Assembly: GCA_045580815.1 (NCBI GenBank)
Contig: JAZNOL010000039.1
Location: 1-13,447 of the forward strand
DNA: 13,447 bases
Direction of reading: 5' to 3'
Source of the DNA: JAZNOL01 sp045580815
GTDB lineage: Bacteria > Bacillota > Clostridia > RUG12999
The first letter of the stretch is position 1. Every line of letters starts with the position of its first letter. Both the position numbers and the translations under genes were made by a program. The notes beneath the pieces are model-generated. The model was not told the DNA's origin, searched no databases, and saw nothing but the letters and a program-made list of their open reading frames with translations. Shown here in pieces: positions 13,387 through 13,447 of the stretch.

Positions 13387-13410
13387 ATAATTATGCCAAT
13401 TGCCATACAA
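13382..13410 (-). promoter_or_regulatory. Candidate promoter of the S24 regulator gene
   Basis: TTGTAT (13405-13410), a 17-nt spacer and TATTAT (13382-13387) on the minus strand. Its -10 occupies almost the same bases as the plus-strand -10 (13381-13386), so only one polymerase can bind at a time. The leader to the TTG start would be about 65-70 nt. Confidence 0.55.
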
Positions 13411-13421
13411 TATTAATAAGA

Positions 13422-13443
13422 CCCCTTACCAAAAATCCCCTTA
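13422..13443. repeat. Short direct repeat CCCCTTA
   Basis: CCCCTTA occurs at 13422-13428 and 13437-13443, 15 bp apart, upstream of the regulator's candidate promoter and in the leader of the divergent transcript. It may be a binding-site pair, but is short enough to be chance. Confidence 0.3.
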
Positions 13444-13447
13444 TAAA

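Noticed and set aside
1..13447. CRISPR array, insertion sequence, prophage or defence island
   Set aside because: No regularly spaced repeats, transposase, integrase or phage structural motifs were seen. The S24 regulator alone is not evidence of a prophage, although the sequence beyond 13447 is unknown.

Overview
The window reads as chromosomal DNA from an AT-rich Gram-positive, most likely an anaerobic member of the Clostridia. Supporting signs are strong GGAGG-type ribosome binding sites, GTG and TTG starts, textbook sigma-A promoters (TTGAC(A/T)-N17-TA(T/C)AAT), an S-layer-homology protein, a membrane-anchored HtrA, and TrmK, a tRNA methyltransferase typical of Gram-positives. Almost everything is on the minus strand; the one clear plus-strand gene is a glycoside hydrolase. 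I see no insertion sequence, prophage, CRISPR array or rRNA.

Layout (read right to left for the minus strand). 13308-13447: intergenic region with two back-to-back promoters sharing one -10 region and a TCCCA-N4-TGGGA palindrome. 12684-13307: a helix-turn-helix/S24 LexA-like regulator whose usual catalytic lysine is arginine. 12485-12576: tRNA-Ser(GGA), with a perfect consensus promoter and a strong terminator. 11124-12422: a CLC-family transporter with motifs leaning towards the fluoride-type branch. 9461-11089 (plus): a cytoplasmic (alpha/alpha)6-barrel glycoside hydrolase resembling GH63/MGH1, with glutamine where the family has its catalytic base. 9308-9460: divergent promoters around a tandem 11-bp repeat. 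6419-9307: a 962-residue secreted SLH protein. 5717-6397: trmK. 5043-5720: a DUF554 membrane protein. 3417-4925: an HtrA-type protease. 2664-3416: a biotin protein ligase without a DNA-binding domain. 2298-2663: an AT-rich spacer with a promoter, a long inverted repeat and a possible 33-codon ORF. 972-2297: a processive family 2 glycosyltransferase. 383-913: a YgjV-like membrane protein. 1-382: the N-terminal part of a CobO/BtuR corrinoid adenosyltransferase.

Probable transcription units: SLH protein-trmK-DUF554 (21-nt gap, then a 4-nt overlap); htrA-birA (stop directly followed by start); glycosyltransferase, then ygjV-cobO (stop directly followed by start). Several products act at the envelope (SLH protein, glycosyltransferase, HtrA, DUF554, YgjV, CLC), but I see no single pathway joining them. 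The best leads are the S24 regulator with its bidirectional promoter/operator, the glycoside hydrolase with a substituted catalytic base, and the fluoride-type CLC. None of these proves a new system.
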